This document shows positions 11,559-24,572 of a stretch of DNA of 64,000 nucleotides, piece after piece (position 1 is the stretch's first letter; every line of letters starts with the position of its first letter). This DNA comes from Bugula neritina (Eukaryota > Bryozoa > Gymnolaemata > Cheilostomatida > Bugulidae), in NCBI GenBank assembly GCA_964035545.1, contig OZ037772.1:5793733-5857732 (forward strand). Direction: 5' to 3'. Both the position numbers and the translations under genes were made by a program. Under the pieces are notes generated by a model. It had not been told where the DNA came from, did not search any database, and saw nothing but the letters and a program-made list of their open reading frames with translations.

Positions 11559-11835
11559 CATAATCACATTCTTATAACCAGATATTTTGTATTATCTATA
11601 TTCCTTGTTTAGCAGGGCCGCAGCAAAGTCTGGTGTTTATGGCTCTATAATTTCTAGCATAAAAAGGAAGTTTTTTTTTACTTAAAACAACTTTTTAAAT
11701 TGTGGAAATGTATTAGATACATTTTTAAAAAGATAAATATTTGAGCCTGTCACGGTTGGGGATGGAAAAATGCCACACAAAGGATAATGTGACCATAACA
11801 ATTCACAGTGCCATGACTCATGGCCATGTTACATG

Positions 11836-11963
11836 TGTAAGATGATCTGATGTTGACAAGCTACAAGCTAACAAGTACTAAAGCTACTGACAAGTGATAG
11901 CCGAAGGAAAGCCAACAAGGAACACTTTGGAGCTAGAGCTTAGCCTGGTAGGTTAACACTACA
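11836..11963 (+). repeat. 5' LTR, 128 bp
   Basis: TGTA...TACA ends, apparently identical to the 3' LTR. Very short for an LTR; no clear TATA box seen. Confidence 0.88.
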
Positions 11964-11981
11964 TGGCGCAGTCGGCAGGAT
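11964..11981 (+). promoter_or_regulatory. Primer-binding site, tRNA-Ser type
   Basis: TGGCGCAGTCGGCAGGAT directly follows the LTR. Its reverse complement ends CGACTGCGCCA, i.e. CCA plus the acceptor-stem 3' strand of a tRNA whose 5' strand would be GCAGTCG. That is the acceptor stem known for animal tRNA-Ser, so reverse transcription is probably primed by tRNA-Ser. Confidence 0.7.
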
Positions 11982-12287
11982 ATTGAGGAGACAAGAGTTA
12001 CAAAAGAGAGAAGTGTGTTGTTTGGAGTTTACTAGACTTCAGAGGTTTATTTTTGGGAAAAAGAGTTGAGAGGCTTGTTGAGAAAGGTGGTGAGTGTTGA
12101 CTTTTGAGCAATTTATAAATAATACTAATAGATTCAGAATAAGAGTGCCGGCGAAAGGAACCGAGAATTAAACTTTGAGAGACACGGATGCCCAGAGGTT
12201 GAAACTGAGAGTACAGTGCATAATCACGAGATAGCTGCTTAAAATTAAATTGTTTCATTTACTGTAATAAAAGCGCTTACCTGTAGT

Positions 12288-13661
12288 ATGGCTCATGGAG
12301 ACATCAAATTAGACCTTAATGCTTTTCCTAAATTAAAGTTGGATGAAAGCAACATAACCAAATCTTGGAACTCATGGCTCATTCAATTTAAATTGAGTAT
12401 AGAAGTTACTTCCCTTAATGCAGGGTTTGAAGTAGTAGGAGATGAACAGGTTAGCAGATTTAGAGGTAGGAGAAAGCTTTTAGCTCTGTTAGAAGCTGTA
12501 GGGTCAGAAGGTCTTGATACTTTACAATCATTAGGCTTTGATTTGAATAATAACTCTGATGATGGATATGAGTTAGCCTTAGACTTACTGCAATCTCACT
12601 ATGATAGAGATGATACATTTTATGTGAAAACCATGAAATTTGTCACTGTGACCCAATCTTGTGGAGAAAATGAAATTGATTATTTGCTAAGAGTTGAGAA
12701 GCTAAGTAGAGCAATAAACTTTGGCAATAGTGATGATGTTAGAATGGGATTTGCAGTCGCACTAGCAGTTAATGGTCTAAGAAATTCAGGGTTACGCAGA
12801 CATTTGTTACAGCATGCTAACCTAAGCTGGGAACAACTGAAAAGAAAAAGTCGTGCTGCACATTTAAGTAAACTTTCTGAGGATGCTTTAAATGCAATAA
12901 ACAATGAATGCATAGATGAACAGTCAATTGGTAGACTCACATATTCTTACCGAGCTAATGATAGCTCAGAACACTGTAAGAAAAGAGATAAAGTTCTACA
13001 TAGATCTAATTATGATAAGACAACTTCTATCAATAGAGACAACTCTTTTTCAAAGAAAAAAGAGGCATGTCATTCATATCAACATTGTAGTTATAAATTG
13101 CAAAATGCTTACAAAAGTTATGGCAGATGCTTTAGATGTGTCCGTACAGGGCATTATGTGAGAAACTGTCCTAAAACCCGTTGCTACATGTGCAAGGAAT
13201 TCGGCCACATTGCTCAAGATTGTTCTGATAACAAAAGATACCATCACAAAAAGAGATATGTGGAACAAAGAGAAAACAGGATCGGAGTTATGGACTCCCT
13301 AAAATCAGTGAAGTTTTCTACAAAGAGTGATGGGACTTATAATCACAATGTCAGTCCTAAAATAACAAGGACTTTATTAGTTAGTGGTAGACGTGTAGAA
13401 TTCTTGCTAGATACTGGGTCTGAGGTTTCTACACTTACTGAGGCGACTGCAGAAAAGTTGAACATTAAATTAAAGGAACCAGATAAGCATATTACAGGTG
13501 TTGATAAGTCTTTGGTGAATGTGCTAGGCAGAGCTAAGGTTTGCATTGGTGACTTCAACAGATTTGTGGATACCAAGATTTATGTATTGGCAAACTCTAC
13601 TGAAAATTTGCTTGGTATAGCTGATATTACTAGGTTAAAATTGCTGGATCTGCAATGTTGA
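12288..13661 (+). CDS. Gag-protease polyprotein of LTR retroelement
   Basis: An intact 457-residue ORF. Residues 1-190 look like a retrotransposon Gag capsid region (GRRKLLALLEAVGSEGLDTL, then YELALDLLQSHYDRDDTFYV, then a DVRMGFAVALAVNGLRN-like helix). Two zinc knuckles of the CX2CX4HX4C form follow: CFRCVRTGHYVRNC (about residue 281) and CYMCKEFGHIAQDC (about residue 300). A retropepsin-like motif FLLDTGSEVSTL (about residue 371) is followed by LGRAKVCIGDF and a C-terminal LLGIADITRLKLL segment. The frame ends just after the protease, with no RT in any frame downstream. The ATG sits 307 bp after the primer site. The intact frame and matching LTRs point to recent activity. Confidence 0.88.
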   Translation: MAHGDIKLDLNAFPKLKLDESNITKSWNSWLIQFKLSIEVTSLNAGFEVVGDEQVSRFRGRRKLLALLEAVGSEGLDTLQSLGFDLNNNSDDGYELALDLLQSHYDRDDTFYVKTMKFVTVTQSCGENEIDYLLRVEKLSRAINFGNSDDVRMGFAVALAVNGLRNSGLRRHLLQHANLSWEQLKRKSRAAHLSKLSEDALNAINNECIDEQSIGRLTYSYRANDSSEHCKKRDKVLHRSNYDKTTSINRDNSFSKKKEACHSYQHCSYKLQNAYKSYGRCFRCVRTGHYVRNCPKTRCYMCKEFGHIAQDCSDNKRYHHKKRYVEQRENRIGVMDSLKSVKFSTKSDGTYNHNVSPKITRTLLVSGRRVEFLLDTGSEVSTLTEATAEKLNIKLKEPDKHITGVDKSLVNVLGRAKVCIGDFNRFVDTKIYVLANSTENLLGIADITRLKLLDLQC

Positions 13662-13772
13662 TATAAAATGATACATGTGTGTTGTAGATATGGAAAAGTG
13701 TATTGATGTTCACTGTAATGATATAAACACATTATTGCAGTGGAATACTATGGAATGACAGGCAGAAGCAGT

Positions 13773-14098
13773 TACCAACAATGTTGTCTGCTCCCGTGAG
13801 TTTAACTCATGGAAGACTCTGTAAGCCGACGAGAGAAGTCAGTTGTGACCCTCGCTGTTGCTTCACAGGGTGTGAGCCGAGTGTAGTCTATATGCAGACC
13901 CTCGACATCTCACTTTCAGATAATATGATAAATGTGAGGTTTGACCTCAGTACTGACATGACATCATCAACATTGCCACTAATGTTGTCTGCTCCTGTGA
14001 GTTCCTTAGTTTAACTCATAGAAGACTCTGCAAGCTAGCAAGAGAAGTCAGCCTTGACCCTTGCTGCTACTTCACTTTCAGATAATATGATAAATGTC
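13773..14098 (+). repeat. Two-copy tandem repeat inside the retroelement 3' region
   Basis: 13773-13934 and 13976-14098 share ATGTTGTCTGCTCC(C/T)GTGAGTT, AGAGAAGTCAG, CACTTTCAGATAATATGATA and the order of these blocks. The region is non-coding and fills the place where pol would be in a complete element. Confidence 0.65.
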
Positions 14099-14370
14099 AA
14101 ATTTGGCATTGTTCTTCCCAACAGTGCTAGCAATGAGAGGAGGTGGGATTCGACATCTAGGACTGAGCCACTTTGAACCACTTCATAATAAGTTTAAGTA
14201 TTCAAGGGCATTAGTTGAAAGCTAGTTTTGTTTGAATTGATTGCACTTCTCTTTTAAAAGAAAAGGGCATGTGGAATTATTAGCATCATGATGATAATAA
14301 TATAGATATGTGTTCTGGTATTCTGAAAATGTGCTCTTGTGCCCTGCTTCTCTTTTGTAAGGAGAGAGCA

Positions 14371-14498
14371 TGTAAGATGATCTGATGTTGACAAGCTACA
14401 AGCTAACAAGTACTAAAGCTACTGACAAGTGATAGCCGAAGGAAAGCCAACAAGGAACACTTTGGAGCTAGAGCTTAGCCTGGTAGGTTAACACTACA
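14371..14498 (+). repeat. 3' LTR, 128 bp
   Basis: Apparently identical to 11836-11963; followed by the target-site duplication ACATG. Confidence 0.88.
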
Positions 14499-14620
14499 AC
14501 ATGCATTTTATAACAGTCATAAATGCTAGACGACTCTTATGGTAAACATTACAGGCTTTAAAGCAAATAAGGCTTAATAGGTGGCAATAAAATCCCCTAA
14601 TTAAAATTGATTTTTTTTAA

Positions 14621-14790
14621 TTAATCAAGAGGAGGCTGGCCTCATAAGTGACCTTGACTATGTTATAGATATTTATATCGACAAATTTTTATTTTTTACA
14701 TAAAAGGTTCTTCTATGTAAAGAACTCGGACTCTTTGAGCCCCATAATCACATTCTTAGACCCACAAATTTTGCATCATCTATAATCTTT
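14621..14790. repeat. Dispersed repeat, copy 2 (uninterrupted)
   Basis: Continuous counterpart of 11037-11160 plus 11559-11610. It shows the empty site for the MITE at 11164-11558. Confidence 0.6.
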
Positions 14791-14869
14791 GGCTGCAAAA
14801 ATACATGTGGCGGCCTAGCTTCACATTGTTTATTTATATTAGCCAGTTAAAATCACGCTTACCCCGGCA

Positions 14870-15250
14870 TGAGCCAATAAATAAAGTTGTTACCAATAAA
14901 TCTTTAGTACAGTGCGCTGACTTCAAGTCTTTTGGCAGCACAGTCTCCAACAATGCCAAGTTAGAAAAAAGAGCTCAGCAACAGAATTGGAAATGTCAGT
15001 GCCACATTTGATAGGTTCCAGGATTCTCTCTGAATAAACAGACATGTGTCCATGTCAGGCAAGTGCAAAGTGTACAGAGCTGTTGTGCTGACAGCTGTAC
15101 TATGTAGAATTGAGACTTGGATAGTGTACTACTACATGCCTATACATGATGAGACAACTGATATCAATACAAAATTATACAATATGCATGGCAAGATAAA
15201 GTCACAAACCGTGTGTATCTATCAAGAAAAGATAATTCCTAGAATCAATT
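14870..15250 (+). pseudogene. LINE-type reverse-transcriptase 3' remnant, copy 1
   Basis: Two frames joined by a frameshift near 15010 read SFGSTVSNNAKLEKRAQQQN, then KCKVYRAVVLTAVL and ETWIVYYY. This matches the conserved C-terminal region of many animal non-LTR retrotransposon ORFs ('.YLGS..S.D..L..EI..RI.KA' then 'K..VYRA.VL..LLYG.ETW'). Stops and frameshifts make it dead. The downstream sequence (15270-15480) is shared with 23340-23620, so this remnant is part of the segmental duplication. Confidence 0.6.
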
Positions 15251-15490
15251 ACATAATTGCGTAATAATTTGAAACCAAAACACTAAAATTAGCAGTAAAT
15301 CTTTTACACTTTTACACAAATTTCAAATGCAACAAACTGTTATTAAATTATGCACAGCCAGTTTACTTTGTCCAGTTTTCTTTCATATCAAAACATCACA
15401 ATCAACACAAAAATTTAAGTAGCAATATTTTCTTTGGCTTTATAAATCCATGTTATAATTTTGGTTTTTCAGTTTATATATAGTAGCTAT

Positions 15491-16507
15491 GAGAGGCCTG
15501 TTTAAAATAATGGATTTCTACTTATAATTGCGGTGTCATCTCACTTTAAGAGGTTCTTTAAAATAAAAAATACACTTAAAAGGCTATTAACCAGTGCATG
15601 CAGAACCAAACACTTTAGTAACCTATTAGTAATTGAATCAAAGCAAATGCTGAAAGTTGACAGCAAATCTCACTATAAACTCAAATGAGTCATCATATTA
15701 ATTACGTAACTTTAAAGGTGTTGTCGCAAAGGGTGAATGGAAAATATAGTTGAAAATATAGTATAAGATAGTGCCAATATGCATAGTATTAAATATGGGT
15801 TCAAAGTGTTTGAATCATATTTGTCGAAAATATTTAAAGATAGTACATTTTTTGAGTTGGTTTGATTGTTTTGCTAAACCAATAATGTCTGTTTAGTCAC
15901 TGACCAATCGACCCATTAAACAGATTGTACCGGTTTTCATGGTTTGCGGTAGCAGGGATTCGACCTGACCTGGACAACCTTAAGAATGTGGTGAGCTATG
16001 CCATTCAGTGCAAAATGACACACTTCCAAAAGAGCAGAGATTAACACACCTATGTCCTGGTCAGTCACTGCAACAGACTAGGAGGTCAGTCTGTTTAAAC
16101 TTTTCTGTGCCGTTGATAACCCCTCCTTTGCCAAGTCATGCAAAAGCCAGTAGCACCTTAAATCTTTTGCAAGCAGTTTTCATCAAATGGCTTGTCAAAA
16201 TCAAATTTATGCTTACTCAGACAATTGACCCGAAGTAACAAGGTCTGCGCTGATCTGTTCTTACTCTTTCAGTGCTAGGACTCAGAGGGAAAAAGTAAGA
16301 GATGCCCTCTTATGTATGTAGCAGCAAGAATGATATCTATTTCACGTTTTTAAACAATATAAACTTGCATTAAATATTTTTCTCATATTTAGCTAAGTGT
16401 TATACTGATTAGAAAGCAAAAATAATCAGTTTCCTCAGCTCTGTCTTGCTTCTTTTGGAAAAATGCACAACTTGCTGTACACCCAACAAGACTATTACAT
16501 ACAAGGA
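15491..16507. other. 1-kb segment present only in duplication unit 1
   Basis: In unit 2, sequence matching 15480 runs straight into sequence matching 16508 (both continue GTTAGTTTCAATAAATCTGG). The segment holds no recognisable gene. It is either an insertion in unit 1 or a deletion in unit 2; I saw no terminal repeats or target duplication. Confidence 0.5.
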
Positions 16508-16735
16508 CGTTAGTTTCAATAAATCTGGCAAAAAGTCGTTTTTTACACTTTATTACAGAAGATTTCTAGTCAATTTAAAACATATCAACGAAATGCAACT
16601 TTAGAATAAACAATTACTGTAACTTTTTTGTTACTCTAGCTTGTAAAAGAAGACTCAATTAAAAAGTTTCTTCATCATAATTCTTTTGTTATTTAGGAAA
16701 GAATAATACAGTACTATGTAGTGTTAAGTTAACCC

Positions 16736-16803
16736 AGCAGCCTCTGTGTTGTAGTTGATAAGCGGGGAACTCTGTGGTTTAAATCCCGGTGGGGGCAAAG
16801 TAT
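16736..16803 (+). repeat. tRNA-like repeat (family 2) in unit 1
   Basis: CAGCAGCCTCTGTGTTGTAG followed by GTTTAAATCCCGGTGGGGGC resembles the A-box and B-box parts of a tRNA-derived SINE head. The duplicated copy is at 23824-23900; relatives lie at 33182, 33378, 53560 and 54865. Confidence 0.45.
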
Positions 16804-17073
16804 TTTCACAAACTGCATATCAATTCTATGCATATACGAGTACGATTTATTTTCAACACCAGGCTAACTTTAAATTTTTGCATATTTAATGTATCATATA
16901 TTATGAAACAATTTGGCTAAGTTCCATTAGGCATGAGCTATTTACGTGCCACATTGAAGATGCCAATAATGGACTTTTTTATTACAATATAAATATTTTA
17001 TGATTCATACTGACATAATATGTTGAGTTATAAAAAGCTGTTTTATTTGTGAAGATTATGACTAGTTGGCATC

Positions 17074-19215
<2,142 letters not shown>

Positions 19216-19816
19216 CATACAATACCATCAAAAAACATTTGTGAACCGTTTCACCAATATTGTAATAAATGATTTATTTATGGTCACCGCCAGCTTTATT
19301 ATGTCTGGAATAATTAAATGTTGTAATTATATAAATATAATACACTTTAAATAAATTACTTTACTTTTCTGTCATCCTAAATTTTTTTAGAATAAAACAT
19401 CCCAAAATATTTGTACAGTCTATTAGAGAAATGCCATATGGCCGCAATTTAAATTTTCTAATATTTTCAAATCAGTACCTTATAGTATCCAATTTTAATA
19501 ACAAGATGGATGTTTTTTTTAACCAGCTCTAATATTGATTGAAGATATGAGTTTATATGACGTGTCTATATGCAATAGTTAGAATGGCTTGACAAACATC
19601 ACCTCCTTATGTGATAGGTGCATCACATCTTATTGCTGTGTTTTATTTGTTCTGTTATTAGGCAAGGTTTACTAAGTAATTCTAGTAATTAAATAATCAA
19701 TAACCATAGTATACTTGAGTTGAAACTTCAAACAAAAATAGTGAATGCGTAAGTAGGTATGCTATGTTGTGGTACTGTATATATAGATTACGAAAATATA
19801 TTTTTAACTGCTAAGC

Positions 19817-19950
19817 ATGTTGTCTTCATTGTCAATTTTAATATTTCTGATTTTTAGTTGGGGAGGTGAGTTGCTCCTAAAGTATAATATATAAAAATAA
19901 TATATAATATAATATATAATAATATATATACATACAGGCTTTGTTTCCCC

Positions 19951-20021
<71 letters not shown>

Positions 20022-20322
20022 TACAAAATGTTGAATGTCAATGCCAAAACTACATAATGCTAAAACCAGCTGTATATAACATTTACTATAAGCTTCTACA
20101 ATGTTGATTTTAGTGAGTGCCAACATACATTCTTATGATTATATTGGTTGTTATCAAGATAATTCATCTCGCATTCTGAAGGACAGTATAGGATCGAGTA
20201 GTACCATAGAGGAATGCCACAAAATGTGTTATGAGAAAGGTAAATGTGTTAAATCTCTGCTTGCTGTATTTCAGTTCTGTTAAGTTTTTTAGTCGCTACA
20301 TATTTACTTTAACACAATAAAA

Positions 20323-20402
<80 letters not shown>

Positions 20403-20571
20403 TAAGGCAAAGCACTTCTGGATGCTTGCTTGCAACCGTTGTATAGTATCCAGGCAGTAAAACAGTGAAATGAGTAAGAGCTGCATACATCTAAAGAACT
20501 AATATACCGTATATTTTTTGCACTCATGACCACACACACACACACACGCACACGCACACGCACAAGCACTC

Positions 20572-20604
<33 letters not shown>

Positions 20605-22550
20605 AACATGCATGCACACACACATGCACGCAACCACACAAGCAACCACACACAAATGCAAACAGTTGTGACCATACAAAGCACACAAATGCATTGTGTT
20701 TTTTGTAATGTAGTTGCACTAAGAATATTTTTAAATATTTTGTTTTATAAAACGCAACAGCTGTCACTATCTGCATTATATATGTAAATGATTTTTTTGA
20801 ATATTTCTCTAATTTAACCCTCTTTTACCAGTTAAATCGAGTTTTAATGTCATTCACTGATAATTTTCTTTTTCAGTTGCATCCTTTTTAGCTATTTGAC
20901 TACTAAAACAGAAAAAAGTATTTGTTTGCTCTTCTAACAAGGATGACCTCAGCTAAGTAGTTAAATTATTTTGGCAAATAGTTTATAGAATGATTTATTA
21001 ACCTCTTTTTTTCTACATGCATATATGCTCATTGTTCAGTCTCATATCTTAATTATGTAATCATATCATCTTATTAAATATATTCCTTTACATTGAAACA
21101 CTCTATATGCTTTATGATACAGTGTAATATTACCATCTGTAAGAACTTTCAGGTCCCTACAGCTATGCTGGCTCTGAATATGGGAGTCAGTGTTACTGTG
21201 GAAACACCAGACCTTCATCTAGCTTACTTTTCCCCGAGTCTAGCTGCAACATAGAGTGCTCGGGAAATGTAGAGCAGACGTGTGGCGGACACTGGATGCT
21301 CTCAGTCTATGAAATAAAGAGTCAGCTTTTATTGGTTCTTAGTGTTTATTTTTTACACATACCATTTAGAAAAATTTCTAGCGCAATCGTTAATTATTAT
21401 TTTAATTTTGAAAACTATAAACAGTTTCAAAAGACAACTTATCTTTCAATTGATATGTTTTTCAAAAGCCTGGCAATTTTCATTTAGCCTTTTAAACTTT
21501 AAAGGAGTAATAAGGTTGATTTATTCAAAATTAAACATCATGTAACTCTTTCTACTCACACTATCTCTAGCATTATAAAAGATATACCAAGCTCACCAAT
21601 TATTATTGATTTAATTAATAAAAATTTCCAAGTATATTTGTCATTTCCTATTTTCGAAATTTTTTTTGTAGTTCTCAGTTGTAATTTTTCAACTTAGTTG
21701 CCCATTTCTCTTTTCTATATTTGAATTCATCATGTTATGCTAAATTAGCCTTTAATTGGAACATGCAATAGTAACAGACTCTAGCATTAACTTAAGTCAT
21801 TCTATTCAAAAGTATTAAAGTGTTTGCACAATTAAACGGTATGTTTACAATATTGAAAATCAATTTGCTTTAAACTAATTATTACTTCTTAAGCATTAAT
21901 ATTTCATTTACCAGTGTTTTATATCCCTTCATGTTTAATGCAAAAGATTTCAATGTATTCCCAATATTTCTAGTTACCAACCATTATCCATTAGCATACC
22001 TTAACATATCTTAACATACCTCTTCTCATGCCTTAGCACACCCTAGCACACCCTAGCGCACCCTAACATACTTTAGCAAGTCTTAGTAGGTATGTTTTGA
22101 CACACCTTAGCTCACTTTAGCATATATGCTATAGCATAACTTGAAACACTTCATGACTTCACAGAACAATGCCTTCTAGTAAGATTTGCAGCTATGTCGA
22201 AGTGTCATGCTAAATTGTATCAAGTTCTTAAGTATATATATTGTTTGCTTACATACAGCTACTTTTTGAATTGAAGTTTTGAATTTTTTTTAGTTTCAAC
22301 TCTGAGGGAAGGAATGTTCGAGGAATGGAATGAGATTGTCAATTTTGGTTTGTTGTCTTCAAGAAACGTATCGTCTCAATCAGTTTGTGCCCTGATGTGT
22401 CTCTTCACTGAAGTATGTGCAGCCTTTCGTTATGATGTCATAGGAATTTGTGCTACTTTTAGTGTCGAGTGTGAGGTTTGCAATAGCTATACCTCTGTGA
22501 CGGTCATAGCTCAACGGTTTCACAATTACATTGACAATAGTGCAAAATAA
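19817..22550 (+). CDS. WSC + PAN-like secreted protein, gene B copy 1
   Basis: Exons 19817-19865, 20114-20239, 21153-21320 and 22294-22550, all introns phase 1; 199 residues. Exon 1 encodes a signal peptide (MLSSLSILIFLIFSWG). The WSC domain spans about residues 23-114 (YIGCYQDNSS, TIEECHKMC, YAGSEYGSQCYCGN, EQTCGGHW). Exon 4 is PAN-like, with SVCALMCLFTEVCAAFRYD and ECEVC. The exon plan, with exon 2 exactly 126 nt as in gene A, shows A and B descend from one older duplication. No membrane anchor. Introns contain (TA)n, (CA)n and a 10-bp minisatellite. Extracellular binding is inferred from the domains; the ligand is unknown. Confidence 0.8.
19952..20018. repeat. (TA)n microsatellite, intron 1 of gene B copy 1
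   Basis: About 67 bp of uninterrupted TA. Confidence 0.95.
20325..20401. repeat. (TA)n microsatellite, intron 2 of gene B copy 1
   Basis: About 77 bp of TA. Unit 2 lacks a tract at this position. Confidence 0.95.
20529..20660. repeat. (CA)n-rich tract, intron 2 of gene B copy 1
   Basis: CA repeats with interruptions. The equivalent position in unit 2 (28027-28095) also holds (CA)n. Confidence 0.9.
21990..22140. repeat. 10-bp minisatellite (TAGCACACCC type), copy 1
   Basis: Repeats of TAGCACACCC/TAACATACCT-type units in intron 3 of gene B. The orthologous tract in unit 2 (29460-29720) is much longer. Confidence 0.7.
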
Positions 22551-22846
22551 ACAATAATCTTTAAAAACTAATATGTTTTTCATCAACATTATTATACTTG
22601 AATATTTGTTTCTAATATGAATTCAAAAAAGAATTATTGGTAATGTTTTATGGATAGTGAATAGAAAAGAAAATAACAAATTAATTTATTATTTCGCAGT
22701 TGTCTGAAATCACTACCTTTTGATTTTATTTTTATAATCATTTGTAATTTAAAAAAATAAATTTTAAACAACATAATGGGTCAGCTATAATAAACTTAGA
22801 ATTATTCTAACTTGAAGTTGGCCGTTCCTTAAGCGCTGCTGTTTGA

Positions 22847-22869
22847 TCAAGACTTTTCCGATACCCATT
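22847..22869 (-). pseudogene. Orphan terminal exon of the Ig-like receptor gene
   Basis: The reverse strand shows GTGTTTCAG followed by sequence matching the last exon of the Ig-like receptor (30402-30442). In the phase-1 frame it reads (E)WVSEKS and stop. No other receptor exon is near, so it is a leftover carried by the segmental duplication. Confidence 0.55.
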
Positions 22870-23089
22870 CTGAAACACAAAATGTCTTCATTAGTCATTA
22901 TTATTTTACATGTACTTCAATTTCATAAAAAAATTAATGTCAATATAACAAAAAAATATGAAAGTCAATAAAAGAAGGTTAAACAGAGTAACACAACCAG
23001 TTTTTGTGAAATTGCAATTTTAAAGTGTTATTGCGCCATATTTTATTGTTTGGAGTGTGGCAAATAGAAAAATATCATAAATGGTTGAC

Positions 23090-23335
23090 GGAATTTTTAA
23101 ATCTGCTAGTGAGGCTTTTGGTAAGCTCCAGGATCATTTCTGAAGAAGCAGACATGAGCAAACATGTGTTTATTAGAGCCAAGTGTTATAAAGTGTACAG
23201 AGTTGTTGTTCTGACATGTATGAAGCTGATATTAGGATGATGTACCGCACTCAAGTTAAGAGACTACATGATCAGGTAGCTGAGATCAATACAAAATGTT
23301 CCAATATGGCAAGATAAAGTCACAATAAACTGTAT
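23090..23335 (+). pseudogene. LINE-type reverse-transcriptase remnant, copy 2
   Basis: Homologous to 14990-15240 (shared AAGTGTACAGAG, GATCAATACAAAAT and GGCAAGATAAAGTCACAA blocks) but more decayed, with frameshifts and stops. Reads ...RLHDQVAEINTKCSNM in one frame. Confidence 0.5.
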
Positions 23336-23823
23336 CTATAGAGAAAAAATAACCCCCAAAATTTATTACATATCTTTTGTTTATTGATTTATTATCAATA
23401 TACTGAAACTGGCAGTAAATGTTTTTCACTTTTACGTAAATTTCAAGTGCAACAAACTGTTATTAAATTTTGCACAGCCAGTTTACTTTGTTCAGTTTCC
23501 TTTCATTTAAGAAAATCCCAATTAACAAAAATGTTCAAGTAGCAATGTTTTATTTGGCTTTATCAAATAATGTTATTAATTTGGTTTTTTAGTTTATAAA
23601 CAGTCGCTATGTTAGTTTCAATAAATCTGGCAAAAAATTGTTTTTTAACTTTATTACAAAATGATTTCAGCAAATTTAAAACACATCAACGAAATACAAC
23701 TTAAGAAAAAACAACTACTGTAACTTTTATTAGTCTAGCTTGTAAAAGAAAGCTCAATTGAAAAGTTCCTTTATCATACTTCTTTTGTTATTTAACAAAG
23801 AATAATACAGTGATATGTAGTGT

Positions 23824-23900
23824 TAAGTTAACCCAGCAGCCTCTGTGTTGTAGTTGGTAAGCAGGAAACTCTGTGGTTCCCATCCTGGTGGGGGGCAAAG
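23824..23900 (+). repeat. tRNA-like repeat (family 2) in unit 2
   Basis: Duplicated copy of 16736-16803: CAGCAGCCTCTGTGTTGTAG, then GTGGTTCCCATCCTGGTGGG. Confidence 0.45.
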
Positions 23901-24173
23901 TATTTTCACAAACTGCATATCAATTCTATGCATATACGAGTACGATTTACTTTCAACACCAGTTTAACTTTAAATTTTCACATACTTAATGTATCATATT
24001 TTATAAAACAATTTGGCTCGGTTCCATTAGGCATGAGCTAATTATGTTTCACATTGAAAATGCCAATAATTGATTTTTTTATTACAATATAAATATTTTA
24101 TGATTCATACTGACATAATATGTTGAATGATAAAAAGCTGTTTTATTTGTGAAGATTTTGACTAGTTAGCACC

Positions 24174-24490
24174 ATGCATATGGCTATAGAGGTGGTTGCA
24201 CTGGGACTAATACTTTGTACTCTAACTGGTGAGCTGATTAGAATAATATTATTACTAAATTAATATGTTGATATATAAACTAATTTGAATAAAACCAATG
24301 TAATGCTTGATATTAGACAAGCTTTTGGAAAAGAAAATAATCAATAAAGAGATAATATGTGTGCAAATCTGTGTGCGAATCTGTGTGCGAATCTGTGTGC
24401 AAATCTGTGTGAAAATCTGTGTGCGTGTGTGCGTTTGTGCGTGTGTGCGTGCGTGCGTGTGTGCGTGCGTGCGTGTGCGCGTGCGTGCGC

Positions 24491-24572
<82 letters not shown>

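Larger units (their letters stand above)
11836..14498 (+). mobile_element. Young Gag-protease LTR retroelement lacking RT/integrase
   Basis: Two 128-bp LTRs (11836-11963 and 14371-14498) appear identical by eye, both starting TGTAAGATGATC and ending TTAACACTACA. They are flanked by the 5-bp duplication ACATG (11831-11835 and 14499-14503). A primer-binding site follows the left LTR with no gap, and a purine-rich tract (AAGGAGAGAGCA) precedes the right LTR. The single long ORF encodes Gag plus an aspartic-protease domain. The remaining 0.7 kb has no RT, RNase H or integrase coding, so the element must depend on another one for reverse transcription and integration. Confidence 0.9.

Noticed and set aside
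21990-22140. CRISPR-like array of short repeats
   Set aside because: Units are about 10 bp, adjacent without spacers and imperfect. This is a eukaryotic minisatellite.
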